DNA from: Ancistrus triradiatus
Taxonomy: Eukaryota > Chordata > Actinopteri > Siluriformes > Loricariidae
DNA: 64,000 nucleotides
Direction of reading: 5' to 3'
Assembly (NCBI GenBank): GCA_025084515.1
Contig: JAJAGP010000203.1
Span: 332,501 to 396,500 of the forward strand
Every line of letters starts with the position of its first letter. Position 1 is the first letter of the stretch. Positions 22,925-33,819 of the stretch are shown in pieces. The position numbers and the translations under genes were made by a program. A model generated the notes under the pieces. It ran no database searches. It saw only the letters and a program-made list of their open reading frames with translations, and had not been told where the DNA came from.

Positions 22925-23810
22925 CAGCCTAAGACAAGTCGTAAGGTTAACAAAACATTCAAGAACCCAATGTTTAAGAATACCACTTGTCCTTAGAATT
23001 GTTCTTAAGAAAAAGATCATTCTTAAGACGTTATTTGAAGAATTACACATTTTTCTCTTTTTCTTAAGTATGAAATGAAGAAAAAACACATATTTAAGAA
23101 GATCTGGTTTTTCTTAACACACTTTTGCGAATCCAGTCCCAGGTTCCTCATAACCAGATAATATTCAAGTCACACAGCCCCTTTTTAACATTAATCAATA
23201 ATTAAGCTGATCTGTACACAATGTCACTTCTAACTACAATGGAAACAGGGCAGAATGAAAGACAGGCACGATGCAACAGGGAGGGAAATCATCCACATTT
23301 GATTAGAAGTCATGATCCTCTTGCTGGCAGTCAGCAGGTCCGTGAGAGCATTCTGCATTCAGTTCAGCTCTCCTGCCGCTCACATGCAGTGCTTTTACCA
23401 AAGCCTAAGAATGCACTCTCACAGTGAAACAGCGTTATAGGCTTCCGTCCCTACATGCACACAGGGTTGGTGTATTGAGCTGAGCATACATCAACCATGT
23501 GCGCTCATGCAAATTCAGACGGCTCAGATTTGTCAAAAGCTAATTCAGTCAGACCCATTACCATTCCACACCAGAACTGAGTAAAATCAATTAGAGAATC
23601 CAGTGCAACAGAGAATTAGAATGGGTGGATGGTGACCTGTGTTGCTGCTACTGTCCTGATTTTAATTAGACAGCACACTCTGCGTGAGCTGATTGCTCTC
23701 GTTATTACATGCTCTAATAAATGAGACAAGGGAGTCAGAGCTTTAATAGATCTTTTAAGACTAATCAAGTCTGAGTCTCAAAGACCAGACGTTAAGCAGG
23801 AATCGGGGCC
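22925..23810. other. No gene recognised; possible Harbinger-like debris at 22925-23139
   Basis: 22925-23139 is rich in TTCTTAAG motifs and ends CGAATCCAGTCCC, in the style of fish Harbinger-like ends, but I cannot find its partner end. The remainder to 23810 shows nothing. Confidence 0.35.
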
Positions 23811-24039
23811 GTATTCATAAAGATTCTTAGTGGTAAGAGTAGTTACTAGTGATGATATTCTACGAAAAATCTTGTAACTGTGGGCGTTTCCCTCTCAAAC
23901 TTAGGAGTAGATCCTAGTAAAGATAAAAGTTCATCATGAAGTATATTAACCTCTGAAAGGGCTCCTAACATGAAAAACTGTTAGGATTAGGGAGGAGGAC
24001 TTTTAGGAGGCTTAGGAGTTCTCTTAAGCAGAGGAGAAA

Positions 24040-24318
24040 ATGGAGGAAAGACGACGAGGCAGAAGACATTTTCTCCAAAATCGGAATAAAAGGGAGTCAA
24101 ACAAATGCTACCAATCAGATCACGCAGGAATAATGTTTGTGCTTGACCTTATTAGAGATGCGTTCACAGCTAATACCCAGCGCAACAACGCTGTAACACC
24201 CGAAATGAATCCTACATATGAACTAACCTCAAAACTTAAACAGAGACCGCAACAATCAATGCCATTGCAAAGAGCAGAGCCACATTCTCTCCAGTTCATA
24301 GGCTATTCAGTAGATTAA
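24040..24318 (+). pseudogene. Harbinger transposase N-terminal fragment
   Basis: A 92-codon frame begins MEERRRGRRHFLQNRNKR. Its core, FVLDLIRDAFTANTQRNNAV followed by TPEM, matches the segment before the DDE domain in HARBI1-like nucleases (typically '..RNNAVTPEMKLL..'). Beyond PEM the frame changes to unrelated sequence, so the helix-turn-helix and catalytic parts are lost. The basic start suits a nuclear DNA-binding protein. It is a transposon relic, not a host gene. Confidence 0.65.
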
Positions 24319-24430
24319 GTCGACTAAAAAATACCAAACAAACTGTCAACAACAAAAAAAACCACAACTAAACAAGTGTGTGATTAGTGTACAATAGGAA
24401 AAAATGCCCATGCCTGTTATTTCAAAGTAA

Positions 24431-24600
24431 AAGTAGCCTAGCGGGTAAGGTACTGGATTATGGACCAGAAGATCCAGGGTTCAAATCTCATCTCTGCCAA
24501 GCTGCCACTGGTGGGTTCTTGAGCAAGGCCCTTAACCCACAATTGCTTGGATTGTAAGACGCTCTGGATAAGGGCGTCTGCTAAATGTGGAAAGTGTAAA
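24431..24600 (+). mobile_element. tRNA-derived SINE with internal deletion
   Basis: Starts at AAGTAGCCTAGCGGG, so the first bases are missing. The B box is GGTTCAAATCT. A deletion of about 20 bp joins GATTGTAAG directly to ACGCTCTGG. Inserted in the Harbinger-like element. Confidence 0.88.
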
Positions 24601-24987
24601 TGGATGGGGGATTTTCTCATACTTAGCCACTGGGTCAACCCTGCCTCCTCATTTCTCTCTGAGATTGCTTCTGAATCATTCTTAAGCTAAAACTCCCAGC
24701 CAGAAGTTTTTTAAGCTAGGTTAATGAATATATCCCCAGATCTTTAAGACTAGAACTGATCAAAAGTCAGAGCCTTAAAAACTGTGCCTAACCAAGACGT
24801 AGTGCTTACCAAATGGTACTGACTAAGAGACAGTGGCCAAGGTTTGAAGCTTGGAAATAACCAAAGGAATCAGAGAACCTTTAGGACCACATAGACCGTG
24901 CCGAAGGCCGAACCGAAATGAGATGGTTTGCTGTACAGCAGATTTCCAGTTTGCGTCACAGAACACAATGCACCTCGGGATATGTTG

Positions 24988-25078
24988 GGTGGTCTTGCTC
25001 AAGGACCCAACAGTGGCAGCTTCGCAGAGATTTGAACCCTGGACCTTTTGGTCCATAGTCCAGTACCTTAACCGCTAG
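24988..25078 (-). mobile_element. SINE fragment (head half)
   Basis: Only the middle and tRNA head of a reversed SINE remain: GGTCTTGCTCAAGGACCCAA to CAGTACCTTAACCGCTAGA. It lacks the tail and the last part of the A box. Confidence 0.8.
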
Positions 25079-25399
25079 ATGATTTTCCGAATGATTTTCG
25101 TCATAGTTTTGTCAATAACCATTTTTTCTAACGAAAATGAGACGATGACTAACTTAAAATAACTGAAAAACGACAAAAACTAGGACGAAATGAATTGACA
25201 CTTTTGTCAACGAATAAAAACGAGACGAAAATGTTTGGCAGAGACGGCATCCAATCAGATCTGACTTAGTTATGTGGCAGGTAAGGAAAAGACCCATTCA
25301 TAACTTTAGCATATGTGGAAAGGCGGGACGAGTTGGGTAGCGATCCAATCAGTAATGCGCACACATGTCATCTAAGCCCAAGAAGACCGGCTCTCTATT

Positions 25400-25548
25400 A
25401 ACTGGACAATGTCAACACTTGGGAGAAGAAGGAAAGTCGATGTACTGGCACATTTCTCATTTGTTGTCAAGGAAAAAAGACTCTTTGTAAACTGTATGGG
25501 GCGAAAATCTCCGGTAACAATACGACAGATTTGAAACGACATCTGTAG
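25400..25548 (+). pseudogene. hAT transposase N-terminal BED-finger remnant
   Basis: A plus-strand frame ending at a stop near 25548 reads TLCKLYGAKISGNNTTDLKR followed by HL, the second half of a BED-type zinc finger as found at the start of hAT transposases. The second Cys of the C-x2-C pair is replaced by Tyr, and a frameshift separates it from the preceding HFSFVVKEK block. It is an inactive fragment, with no terminal repeats recognised. Confidence 0.6.
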
Positions 25549-25559
25549 GCATGAAACCG

Positions 25560-26434
25560 CGGTCAAGCTATCAGCACCTAAATAGCGCGAGCTCTTATTT
25601 TAGCGGTATTACGGTAGTACGTTGCAAAGTTCATGACGTTCAAGCCAATATTTCAGCGAATGAAGTAGGGATTAAAATATGTTTCGAGTTGGCGACGTGG
25701 ATATATTTTACCTTGCCTAAACAGTGTTCATACTGTCTTTAAGGAGTATTCGGATAACATAACTGCGTTTTATACTGTAATTAAGAATAAATGCATATAG
25801 AGCATGCACATATCTATTCTTCTGATCTTATATGTTTAATAAAGCTCATAATGTATCATTTATTCTAACTTGATTCTATTCTACAATCTGTCCACACCGA
25901 GTTTGAAGCAGATCTTTCGTGGAAATGATGAGTTTTGGTGACCACTTTACTGAGTACTGTTATTACCAATGCATGCATATAGACCTGAGCTTAAATCTTA
26001 ATAATATCTTATAATATATCATTAATTCCCACTTGATTCTATTCTAGAATATCTGCTGAATGTCCAATAATTCAAGGGAAATGTAAAAAAAAAAAGCATT
26101 TACGTACTTCGTCCAGGGACGTGGGACAACCTATACTGTCTGATTAATAAAAAACAGTGTAAAGTGTACACAATTACTTTGTGAGGAGAATGCGTTCTGC
26201 TGAACATTTAGAAGGAAAGAATTATAATAAGACTCTGCACATGGCTCACGAACATGTGCTTGAACACATGGGCGTACTTTATGCTGCCGAAATTCTGAGT
26301 CATCTGAGTATTTCTATAAATCTCATATGCATACCTGCTTCTTAAGAGCACCTTCAGACTCGACAGGTGGAACCGCCGTCATTTTTGGCTCACGCACCCT
26401 CTTGCAATTTCAATGCGTCAAGTATAGACATAGG
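25560..26434. repeat. AT-rich stretch with an imperfect tandem duplication
   Basis: No gene. Two segments, about 25787-25890 and 25968-26055, share AATGCATGCATATAGA-like starts, TAATGTATCATTTATTC / TAATATATCATTAATTC, and end in ACTTGATTCTATTCTA. They are a diverged tandem duplication about 170 bp apart. Confidence 0.45.
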
Positions 26435-26623
26435 ATTTACATTATTTAGCAGACACTCTTATCCAGAGTGACTTACAATTTATACAGTCTTACAATCCAA
26501 GAAATTGTGGGTTAAGGGCCTTACTCAAGGACTCAACAGTGGCGGCTTGGTTGAGGTGGGATTTGAACCCTGGATCTTTTGGGCCATAGTCCAGTACCTT
26601 AACCGCTAGGCTACCACAGTCCC
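26435..26623 (-). mobile_element. tRNA-derived SINE, first of a tandem pair
   Basis: Full reversed copy (tail at left; head ending CTAGGCTACCACAGTCCC). Separated by three bases from a second copy in the same orientation. Confidence 0.9.
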
Positions 26624-26626
26624 AAA

Positions 26627-26795
26627 CATTTACATTTACAGCATTTAGCAGACGCCCTTATCCAGAGCGACTTACAATTGGTACAGTCTTACAATACAAG
26701 TAATTGTGGGTTAAGGACCCAACAGTGGCAGCTTAGCAGAGGTGGGATTTGAACCCCATAGTCCTGTACCTTACCCACTAGGCTACCACAGTCCC
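26627..26795 (-). mobile_element. tRNA-derived SINE, second of a tandem pair
   Basis: Same orientation as its neighbour. It lacks about 12 bp in the middle (the TCTTGCTCAAG block) and about 15 bp near the head (the GGACCTTTTGGTC block). Confidence 0.88.
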
Positions 26796-27413
26796 AAGTG
26801 GATTACAATTAGCTGCTAGTTCCATCAGGCTGTTACATATGCATTTGTTGATTATGTGTCGTTTGCATCCCGTAACCTGAAATAAGCAGTGTGAATTAGC
26901 AGGCTTTTAGTCATTTTCAGAAGTGCTATTTGGAGCATCACTGAAATGTCCCCATGCAGTTACTTTCAGATGGCAGGACTCATCAGCTGGCATCTCAGCA
27001 TGAGCAGTGTGTCAAGGACAGAATCACCTGCCCACCACTGCTGCAGCGGCTGGCTCATGCCAATGAAAGCGGCTTTGTGAGCTTGCCCCTCTTGACTTGG
27101 CGGGGGAAATAAAGGCGTTTGAGAGTTTGAGTGTTGACCAGTCTGGGAAGGGAGCACAACCCACTGATAGAACTACACTGAGCCAGCGGACACAGTGTCA
27201 CTGGGAAGGACGGTGATTATATAAAACAGCAAATCAGTGTAACATGAGCAGTTTCACAAGCGCCTTTACATGCACTTGAACACAAGCACACATGATCTAA
27301 CCTGCACAGCAAGTGAAATAATGAGCCAAAGAATATCAGAATAATTGGAGCCAAAACACAATGCAATCATATAAAAGTCTTGTAACACTGACCTGTAAAG
27401 ACAGAGACTACCT
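26796..27413. other. No gene recognised
   Basis: No supported coding or RNA feature on either strand. Confidence 0.35.
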
Positions 27414-27600
27414 ACATTTACAGCATTTAGCAGACACCCTTGTCCAGAGAGACTTACAATTGGTACAGTCTTACAATCCAAGCAATTGTGGGTTAAGGGT
27501 CTTGCTCAAGGACCCAACAGTGGCAGCTTGGCAGAGGTGGGATTTGAACCCTCGACCTTCTGATCCATAGTCCAGTACCTTAAACACTAGGCTACCACAG
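27414..27600 (-). mobile_element. tRNA-derived SINE, near complete
   Basis: Reversed copy, well preserved (CAGCATTTAGCAGACACCC; GGTCTTGCTCAAGGACCCAA; CTAGGCTACCACAG). A-box change: AACACTAG in place of AACCGCTAG. Confidence 0.9.
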
Positions 27601-27931
27601 TTGTTCTGTTTGAGTCAAACTGGCGTGCTTGGGAATCAAAAAATTACGGTGAAATGTTCTTACAACAATGCAAATCTGGTGAAGGAAATCTCAAACATGT
27701 ATCATAATGTTTCAGGGTGAAAACTTATGATAAAGAGGTTAAAGGAGTCTAATCAAGAGCTTGAACCTTAAAGACTGGGCTGAGAATAGCCAAAAGATGA
27801 AGTCTTACATATGGGAACTAATACACAAAACTTTAAAGACCAGGATGCACCACAAGTCAAAGCCTTGACATGTACTGGCTAAGAGCCGTGGACATGCAGA
27901 TACTAACCCAAGAATTAAAGACTGGTACAAG
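27601..27931. other. No gene recognised
   Basis: Repetitive-looking phrases (AAGACTGG, AAAGACC) but no defined unit or gene. Confidence 0.3.
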
Positions 27932-27970
27932 GGAAGTGTTATATGGGAAGTGTTATATGGGAAGTGTTAC
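27932..27970. repeat. Short tandem repeat (16-bp unit)
   Basis: GGGAAGTGTTATAT-type 16-mers repeated about two and a half times, directly abutting the SINE that begins at 27969. Confidence 0.75.
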
Positions 27971-28156
27971 TGTGGTGGCCTAGTGGTTAAGGTACTGGAC
28001 TATAGACCAGAAGGTCTAGTGTTCAAATCCCACCTCTGCCAAGCTGCCACTGTTGGGCCCTTGAGCAAGGCCCTTAACCCAACTGTTTGGATTGTAAGGC
28101 TGTAACAATTGGAAGTCAGTCTGGATAAGGACGTCTGCTAAATGATGTAAAGAAAT
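27969..28156 (+). mobile_element. tRNA-derived SINE, diverged
   Basis: Plus-strand copy with A box TGGCCTAGTGG, B box TGTTCAAATCC and tail GTCTGGATAAGGACGTCTGC. The first few bases of the head are missing. Confidence 0.88.
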
Positions 28157-28440
28157 ACCCTTTGTAATTGTTCCTCTTGAATAATTATTATAGAATTATA
28201 GTTATGTAATTGTCATTCACCAGGAGTTCTAGCAGTAGACAGCGGGACAAACCAAGAGTCCTAAACTCTAGCACTAATGAGGATTCTGAGAGTTACAGAT
28301 GAAGACAAACCCAGTAATTAATGACTGGGAGTAAGCAGGTGTCATACTCTTAAAGATCGCTTTTTACCATTATTATTTGTTTGTTTGTTTATTTAGTGTC
28401 ACATCAGCATCAATGGCTATTCGCAACAGAAGCAAGAAAT

Positions 28441-28600
28441 GAACTTAAAATATGTCTTTGGAGTAAACCCATGGAAAGGACATACAAACTCCACAAATGT
28501 GGTGTCTGAAGTTGGGATCACACCAGGGATCTCTGGAGCTGTGAGCCGACTGCACGAACTACTCACGTGACCATGCCCGTTTTCTAACCAGACCTTGCTT
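28441..28600 (-). mobile_element. V-SINE-type fragment
   Basis: On the minus strand it contains degraded versions of the vertebrate V-SINE central domain (GGAGTTTGTATGTCCTTTCC) and tRNA-like head (GTGAGTAGTTCGTGCAGTCG). Compare 29630-29910 and 49139-49480. Confidence 0.55.
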
Positions 28601-28628
28601 AAAAAAAGACAGCAAAGATTAGAACAGT

Positions 28629-28690
28629 GGTTCCCAAAGTGGGGGGCGAGGAGGAATTTTGTTGGGAGGGAACTGGGAAGTCTGGGAACC
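28629..28690. mobile_element. Possible tiny hAT-type MITE
   Basis: Short element-like block with inverted ends GTGGTTCCCA and TGGGAACCAC, the CAGTGGTTCCCAA type tip common in hAT transposons. No clear 8-bp target duplication. Confidence 0.4.
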
Positions 28691-29629
28691 ACTCAACTAG
28701 AATGTGTTTCGTTTCAGACACTGGTATGCTGGTCAACCAGCAAGATCATGCAAGTTCTCAAGCCAAACCAGTACCAGGCCAGCACTAACCAGCGTAGACC
28801 AACATGGAACTTGCACGGTCTTTCTGCTTGCTCAGTATACCAGAATTCAAAACACATCATATCAAAGTGTTTTGCTTGTTGTTTTAATAACATAAATATA
28901 GAGAACTTAAAAGATTAAAGATCACTGCCGTTCATGACAGATGGCTCCAAGTCATCGATACTCGCAGCGAAGAGGCTTTTAATCAGCTGACCTTGTAATT
29001 TATTTTTCTTTGCAGTGTATAATTCAGCACTAGGCTTGTCACGTTGTCACACATATTTCACAACTTGTGTTCGCTTTGATTTGCTGAATTCTGTGGTGTG
29101 CTTCATTCTGGTGCTGGACTTGCTGTGTAGTGTAGCGGCTGTACACTTTATTACCTGTATGATCTTGCATGTTGTACATTGAGTCATGATGTTTAAATCA
29201 AGACCTATACCCCTTAACTAAGTGCTAGGCTTGTTTGTAAAGCCACTCTGGATAAGGCAAGCAAAGCAAAGCACCCTGTTTTACGAATACTTATCCTGGT
29301 CAGGGTCAGGGGAAGGGTCGGTAGCCTAACTTGGAACTCACTGGGCACAGAGAGGAATATCAGTGGAAAGGGAACCAGAATGCAGTTCCAGCGCCCATTA
29401 TTTGGCTCATTAGGTACTCTTAATTGCCTATATTTACCTAAAAGAAATACAGGGGAGGTTTAAGATACCAAGACGGGTTTGGTTCAGCGATAGGAGCCCA
29501 GCACGTAATAGCACAGGAGAAGCGAGGTCCCCAATAATTCCTGCTGACAGCATTGTCTTTTAACAGTGTTTTCAACAGCTTTCAGTGTGTTTTCTCCTGG
29601 CTGTTAGATTTGGACATTATTATCATAAT
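28691..29629. other. No gene recognised; small SINE-tail scrap near 29233
   Basis: Nothing coding. GTAAAGCCACTCTGGATAAGG at 29238-29258 is a scrap of SINE-type tail. Confidence 0.35.
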
Positions 29630-29910
29630 CATTCATTCATTCATTCATTCACTTTCTTATGCTCTTGATCCTGGACAGAGTTGTGGGAGAGCCGGTTCCT
29701 AGCCAGCAGTATAGGGCGCAAGACTAATCTACATATAGGCACCAATTAACCCAACACGCATGTCTTTGGACTGTGGAGGAAACCGGAGTAAACCCACAGG
29801 GACCCAAGGAGGACATAGACTCCACACGGAAACGACCCAGAACGCTCCACCTGGGGACTGAACCTAGGACCTTCTTGCTGTTACCCACTGAGCCACCATG
29901 CTGCCCCTCA
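29630..29910 (-). mobile_element. V-SINE/DANA-like SINE
   Basis: Read on the minus strand: tRNA-like head GCAGCATGGTGGCTCAGTGG, then GAAGGTCCTAGGTTCAGTC (B box), then the conserved central domain (GTGTGGAGTCTATGTCCTCC; TCCAAAGACATGCGTGTTGG), ending in a GAATGAATGAATG tail (CATT repeats at 29633-29652 on plus). This order is diagnostic of the V-SINE superfamily, which includes zebrafish DANA. Confidence 0.82.
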
Positions 29911-29972
29911 TAATTAATATTGAATGTTATTTTTAGATGATTACAGTTATGTGAAGGCAGAGTTGCTGGATG

Positions 29973-31241
29973 TTTTCAATCAATGGGATGAGGTGTGAGT
30001 GGGCACCCTGCTTCATTTAAAGAACAGGGATCTATCGAAGTCTGCTCTTCACAACATGTTTGTGGAAGTGTATCATGGCACAAACAAAGGAGATTTCTGA
30101 GGAGCTCAGAAAGAGTTGTTGATGCTCATCGGGCTGGAAAAGGTTACAAAACCATCTCTAAAGAGTTTGGACTCCACCAATCCACAGTCAGACAGATTGT
30201 GTACAAACGGAGGAAATTCAAGACCATTGTTACCCTCCCCAGGAGTGGTTGACCAACAAAGATCACTCCAAGAGCAAGGCGTATAATAGTTTGGCGGAGT
30301 GGTCACAAAGGACCCCAGAGTAACTTTCTAAGCAAACTGAAAGGCCCTCTCTCTCATTGGCCAATGTTCATGTTCATGAAGTCCAACCATCAGAAAGAAC
30401 ACTGAACAACCAAGGTGTGCATGGCAGGGTTGCAAGGAGAAAGCCACTGCTCTTCCAAAAAGAACATTGCTGCTCGTCTGCAGTTTGCTAAAGATTATGT
30501 GGACAAACCAATAAGGCTATTGGAAGAATTGTTTTGTGGACGATGAAGACCAAAAATAGAACTTTTTGTTTTTTAGTGATTAGTATCATGGTTTGGGCCT
30601 GTTTTGCTGCATCTGGGCCAGGACGGCTTTGCCATCATTGATGGAACTAAAGGAAATGCCAGGACATCTGTCCATGAGCTGAATCAAGAAGAAGGTGGGT
30701 CATGCAGCAAGACAACGACCCTAAGCACACAAAGCCGTTCTACCAAAGACCAAAGAATGGTTCCACAATAAGATAAAGTTCATGTTTTTTGGACTGGCCA
30801 AGTCAAAGTCCTTGAACTTAATCCCCCAATCGAAATGTTGTGGAAGGACCTGAACGAGCAGCTAATGTGAGGAAACCCACCAACATTCCCCCCCAGACGC
30901 TGAATCTGTTCTGTACGGAGGAATGGGCTAAAAAATTCCTCCACGCCGTCCCTGTGCAGGACTGATCAACAGCTACAGGAAACGTTTAGCTGCAGTTATT
31001 GCTGCACAGGGGGTTCACAACAGATACTGAAAGCAGAGGTTCCACCATACTTTTGGCCACTCACTAATATGTAATATTGGATCATTTTCCTCAATAAATA
31101 AATGACCAAGTATAATATTTTTTTGTCTCGTGTTTGTTTCACCGGGTTCTCTTTATCTACTTTTAGGACTTGTTTTAGGTAATATTTATGCAGAAATATA
31201 GAAAATTCTAAAGGGTTCACAAACTTTCAAGTACCACTGTA
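29973..31241 (+). mobile_element. Tc1-like transposon, near full length but 5'-truncated
   Basis: Same family as 401-895. The 5' terminal repeat is missing and the 3' one is intact, ending CTTTCAAGTACCACTG before TA. The transposase helix-turn-helix is at 30075-30252 (KGYKTISKEFGLHQSTVRQI). Decayed DDE parts follow: IMVWACFAASGPG at about 30585-30625, QQDNDPKHTK with the second catalytic Asp near 30705-30735, and WPSQS near 30795. Multiple stops and frameshifts leave it inactive. Confidence 0.87.
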
Positions 31242-32034
31242 CATGCTTTACACTCAGCTGAGATTGTGTATTCCTCTGAACTGCTTTGTATTCACAATTA
31301 CCTCTGGTTTCATTTATCTCTGAAGGCGAGCCAAATCCTCAGAGGAGCAAAATACCTGAGGGAGCCTCTACAGCTCCATGCATCTCTGTTCCTCTATTAC
31401 AGAGCAATGGCTCCATTCTCATCTCCAACAGCTCCGTTCAGCTTGTTTTTAATATGCAGTTCACTACTGCATAACATTCGCATTAAAGTACCGGAACTTT
31501 ACACTGCATACACAAGGTTTGCTTCCCCATTTAAGTCCAGACCTGAGAATCGCTCCACAAGGTAAGAAGGTCACGCTTTCTCACACATACCGACTTGATA
31601 CATTTTCATTACACCATGAGACATTCAGTTTAACGTACGCTACCTAGGCAAAGGATTTTACCAATCCACACCTGTAACAATTATCTGGTGCTAACGTAAT
31701 CAATTTTCCTGCCTGTTTGTGGTGCAGTCCTGCACCATGAACAGCTCGTATTCAGCCTGGCCTAAGCCTCAGGCAAGCAATCTTGTGCGTCAGCTTTATA
31801 TACCTCTGCTTATTACCTTAGATTCGGGTACAAGTGGGTTTATTAGAAAGCACTGGCCTTACTCACCTTTCAAAATCAAAAGTCTTTAAATCACCACCCG
31901 CAACGCCAGCCTTACATAATAAAAGACCTGAGCTTGTTTAAAGAAACAGCTCATGATTAGACAATGCAGGAATGAGGTAGACACTTTCCCATAATGGGAA
32001 AAATGAATGGAAATAGGCCTCTATCTTCTAACTC
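31242..32034. other. No gene recognised
   Basis: A 99-codon plus-strand frame (31266-31565) ends close to a GTAAGA, but shows neither family resemblance nor codon bias. Confidence 0.35.
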
Positions 32035-32320
32035 AGTCACTATTTGGGTGCTGGATCATTCTCAGCACTACAGTGACACTGATGTGGTGGTGTGTTAGCG
32101 TGCTGTGCTGATACAAGTGAATCAGACAGCAGTGCTGCTGGAGTTTTAAACACCCCAGTGTCACTGCTGGACTGAAAACAGTCCACCAGGCAAAAATGTC
32201 CAGCCACCAGCATCCTGTAGGCAGCGTCATGTGAGCGCTGATTAGAGGATGACGAACACAAACTGTTCAACAACAGATCATCTCCTGTCTCTGACTTTAC
32301 ATCTACAAGTCACGTTCTTT
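32035..32320. repeat. Foldback-repeat fragment
   Basis: Matches one half of the element at 22094-22915: ACTATTTGGGTGCTGGATCA, CAGTGACACTGATGTGGTGG, GTCCAGCCACCAGCATCCTG, GACTTTACATCTACAAG. Complements the fragment at 6120-6465. Confidence 0.65.
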
Positions 32321-32344
32321 TGGTTAGCAGTAGATTTTTCCTTA

Positions 32345-32920
32345 CAGTTCTGCCATACACATCATTGTTGTTCAGTGTTCTCCTGATGGTAGACTCATGA
32401 ACATTAGCCAATGAGAGACAGAGGTCTTTAGTTACTTAGAAGTTACCCCGTGTTCCTTTGTGACCTCACAGACCATGTTGCGAATTTCCTCAATTTGTAC
32501 ACAATCTGTCTGACTGTGGATTAATGGAGTCCAAACTCTTTAGAGATGCTTTTTCTACCTTTTCCAACGTCATGAACATCAACTTCCTCAGTAATCCCCT
32601 TATCTCAAGCCATGATACATTTCCAAAAACGTGTGAAGATCTGATTTTGCTAGATCCCTGTTCTTTAATGAAAACAGGGTGCCCACTCTCATCTGATCGG
32701 CATCCCGCTGATGAAAAACACCTGAACTGAATGTCACCTTCAAATTATCTGCCAATCCTAGAGGTCCACATACATTTGGATCATGTTCCTCAACAAATAA
32801 ATGACCAAGCCTAATAGCTTAGTCTCATTTGGTTAACTGGGTTCTGTTTTTAAATCTACTTTTAAGACTTGTGTGAAAATCTTGTGATGTTTAAAGGGTT
32901 CACAAATTAGGCACCACTGC
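32345..32920 (-). mobile_element. Tc1-like fragment, 5' part
   Basis: Minus-strand copy of the 401-895 family. The terminal repeat lies at the right (inward CAGTGGTGCCTAATTTGTGA). The leader is followed by helix-turn-helix debris (TCCAAACTCTTTAGAGATGC on plus), ending near 32345 with ACTGAACAACAATGATG on minus. No catalytic domain. Confidence 0.8.
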
Positions 32921-32970
32921 AGTTACTTCTGAAGAAATTTGATTGGTGTAATTTGTTTCCACAAAACATT

Positions 32971-32976
32971 TTTATT
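32971..32976 (-). terminator. Candidate polyadenylation signal of fxn
   Basis: AATAAA on the minus strand, the first such hexamer found downstream of the fxn stop codon. It would give a 3' UTR of about 0.7 kb. Unproven; a less canonical signal nearer to 33680 is possible. Confidence 0.25.
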
Positions 32977-33680
32977 AACTCCAACCACCTTCGGTTACAA
33001 CCAGAGAGCTGTGCCTTAACTAGTACACCAAAATATTACCATCATTGCTCCTACCACATCCATCTGGTTGTATGGTGTCTAAAAAAAACATAAAAAACCC
33101 AAACCCCTCTCCTCCAGCTGTCGCCATTAATCAGCACTTGAATATCTACTCTACATCCTGCAGTCTGGCCACAGGCAGATCTCTAGCCTTACTGGAAAAT
33201 GACAGGTATGGAGTTAAAAGCTCTAAATGACAGTAAGTGCCCTCTCGTCTCGCTCACCTACCCTGTGCTTTTAAAAATGACCAATTTAAATTTGCCTGTA
33301 ATCCAGCCAGTTTCGCGATTGAGTATAATGAGCAAGAGCAGGTTAGAACAGAAAGGCATGCTTAAGAAGTTGACGACTATAGGAATAAGAATAGAAATAT
33401 TCCCAAATGGCCGTGTTAGAGCTGAACGATAAGCATATCAGTAAATACAAAAAGCTGTATTTATGACCAGGAGTCAAGCCTCAACCAGATGATAAATAAT
33501 GACAAACCAAAACATCTTCAAGGTGCTTTTACACATGGCAGAGACCATTCCTCAGATGTAACCTTGTTCCTCAGATGTTTGCGAACCTTTCTCCAGTCTG
33601 TGCTGGTAGACCCGAGTTCCTGAAGGTAAGGACACAGCACTGAGTTTTGAATGCAAGACACACACATCCTCAAGGCTTCA

Positions 33681-33819
33681 TCAGGAATGGATGAGATGTG
33701 ACAGGTCCATGTCTGTCTGAAACATGGCTGAGAATTCTTTGGCGAGCAGATCATGCAAGGCCATGTCATCATGGGCGTAAATCCAGCGCTCGCCCGTCCA
33801 GTCGTAACGTTTCGGCCCA
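33681..33819 (-). CDS. fxn: fxn coding exon 5 (last)
   Basis: The acceptor TGTGTCTTGCAG precedes it. The first base completes a Ser codon split with exon 4, then GPKRYDWTGERWIYAHDD continues to LSHLIHS and a TGA stop at 33681-33683 (45 whole codons). It encodes the last strand and the C-terminal helix. As recalled, human frataxin extends a few residues further, with a C-terminal segment that stabilises the fold. Confidence 0.96.

Larger units (their letters stand above)
23811..24735 (+). mobile_element. PIF/Harbinger-like element, internally deleted
   Basis: The left tip GGGGCCGTATTCATAAAG and the right tip (inward GGGGATATATTCATTAA) are imperfect inverted repeats, each followed by TTAG/TTAAG-rich sequence. 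A transposase N-terminal fragment lies at 24040-24318 and a SINE is inserted at 24431-24600. No clear 3-bp target duplication is visible, so the exact ends are tentative. Confidence 0.55.
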
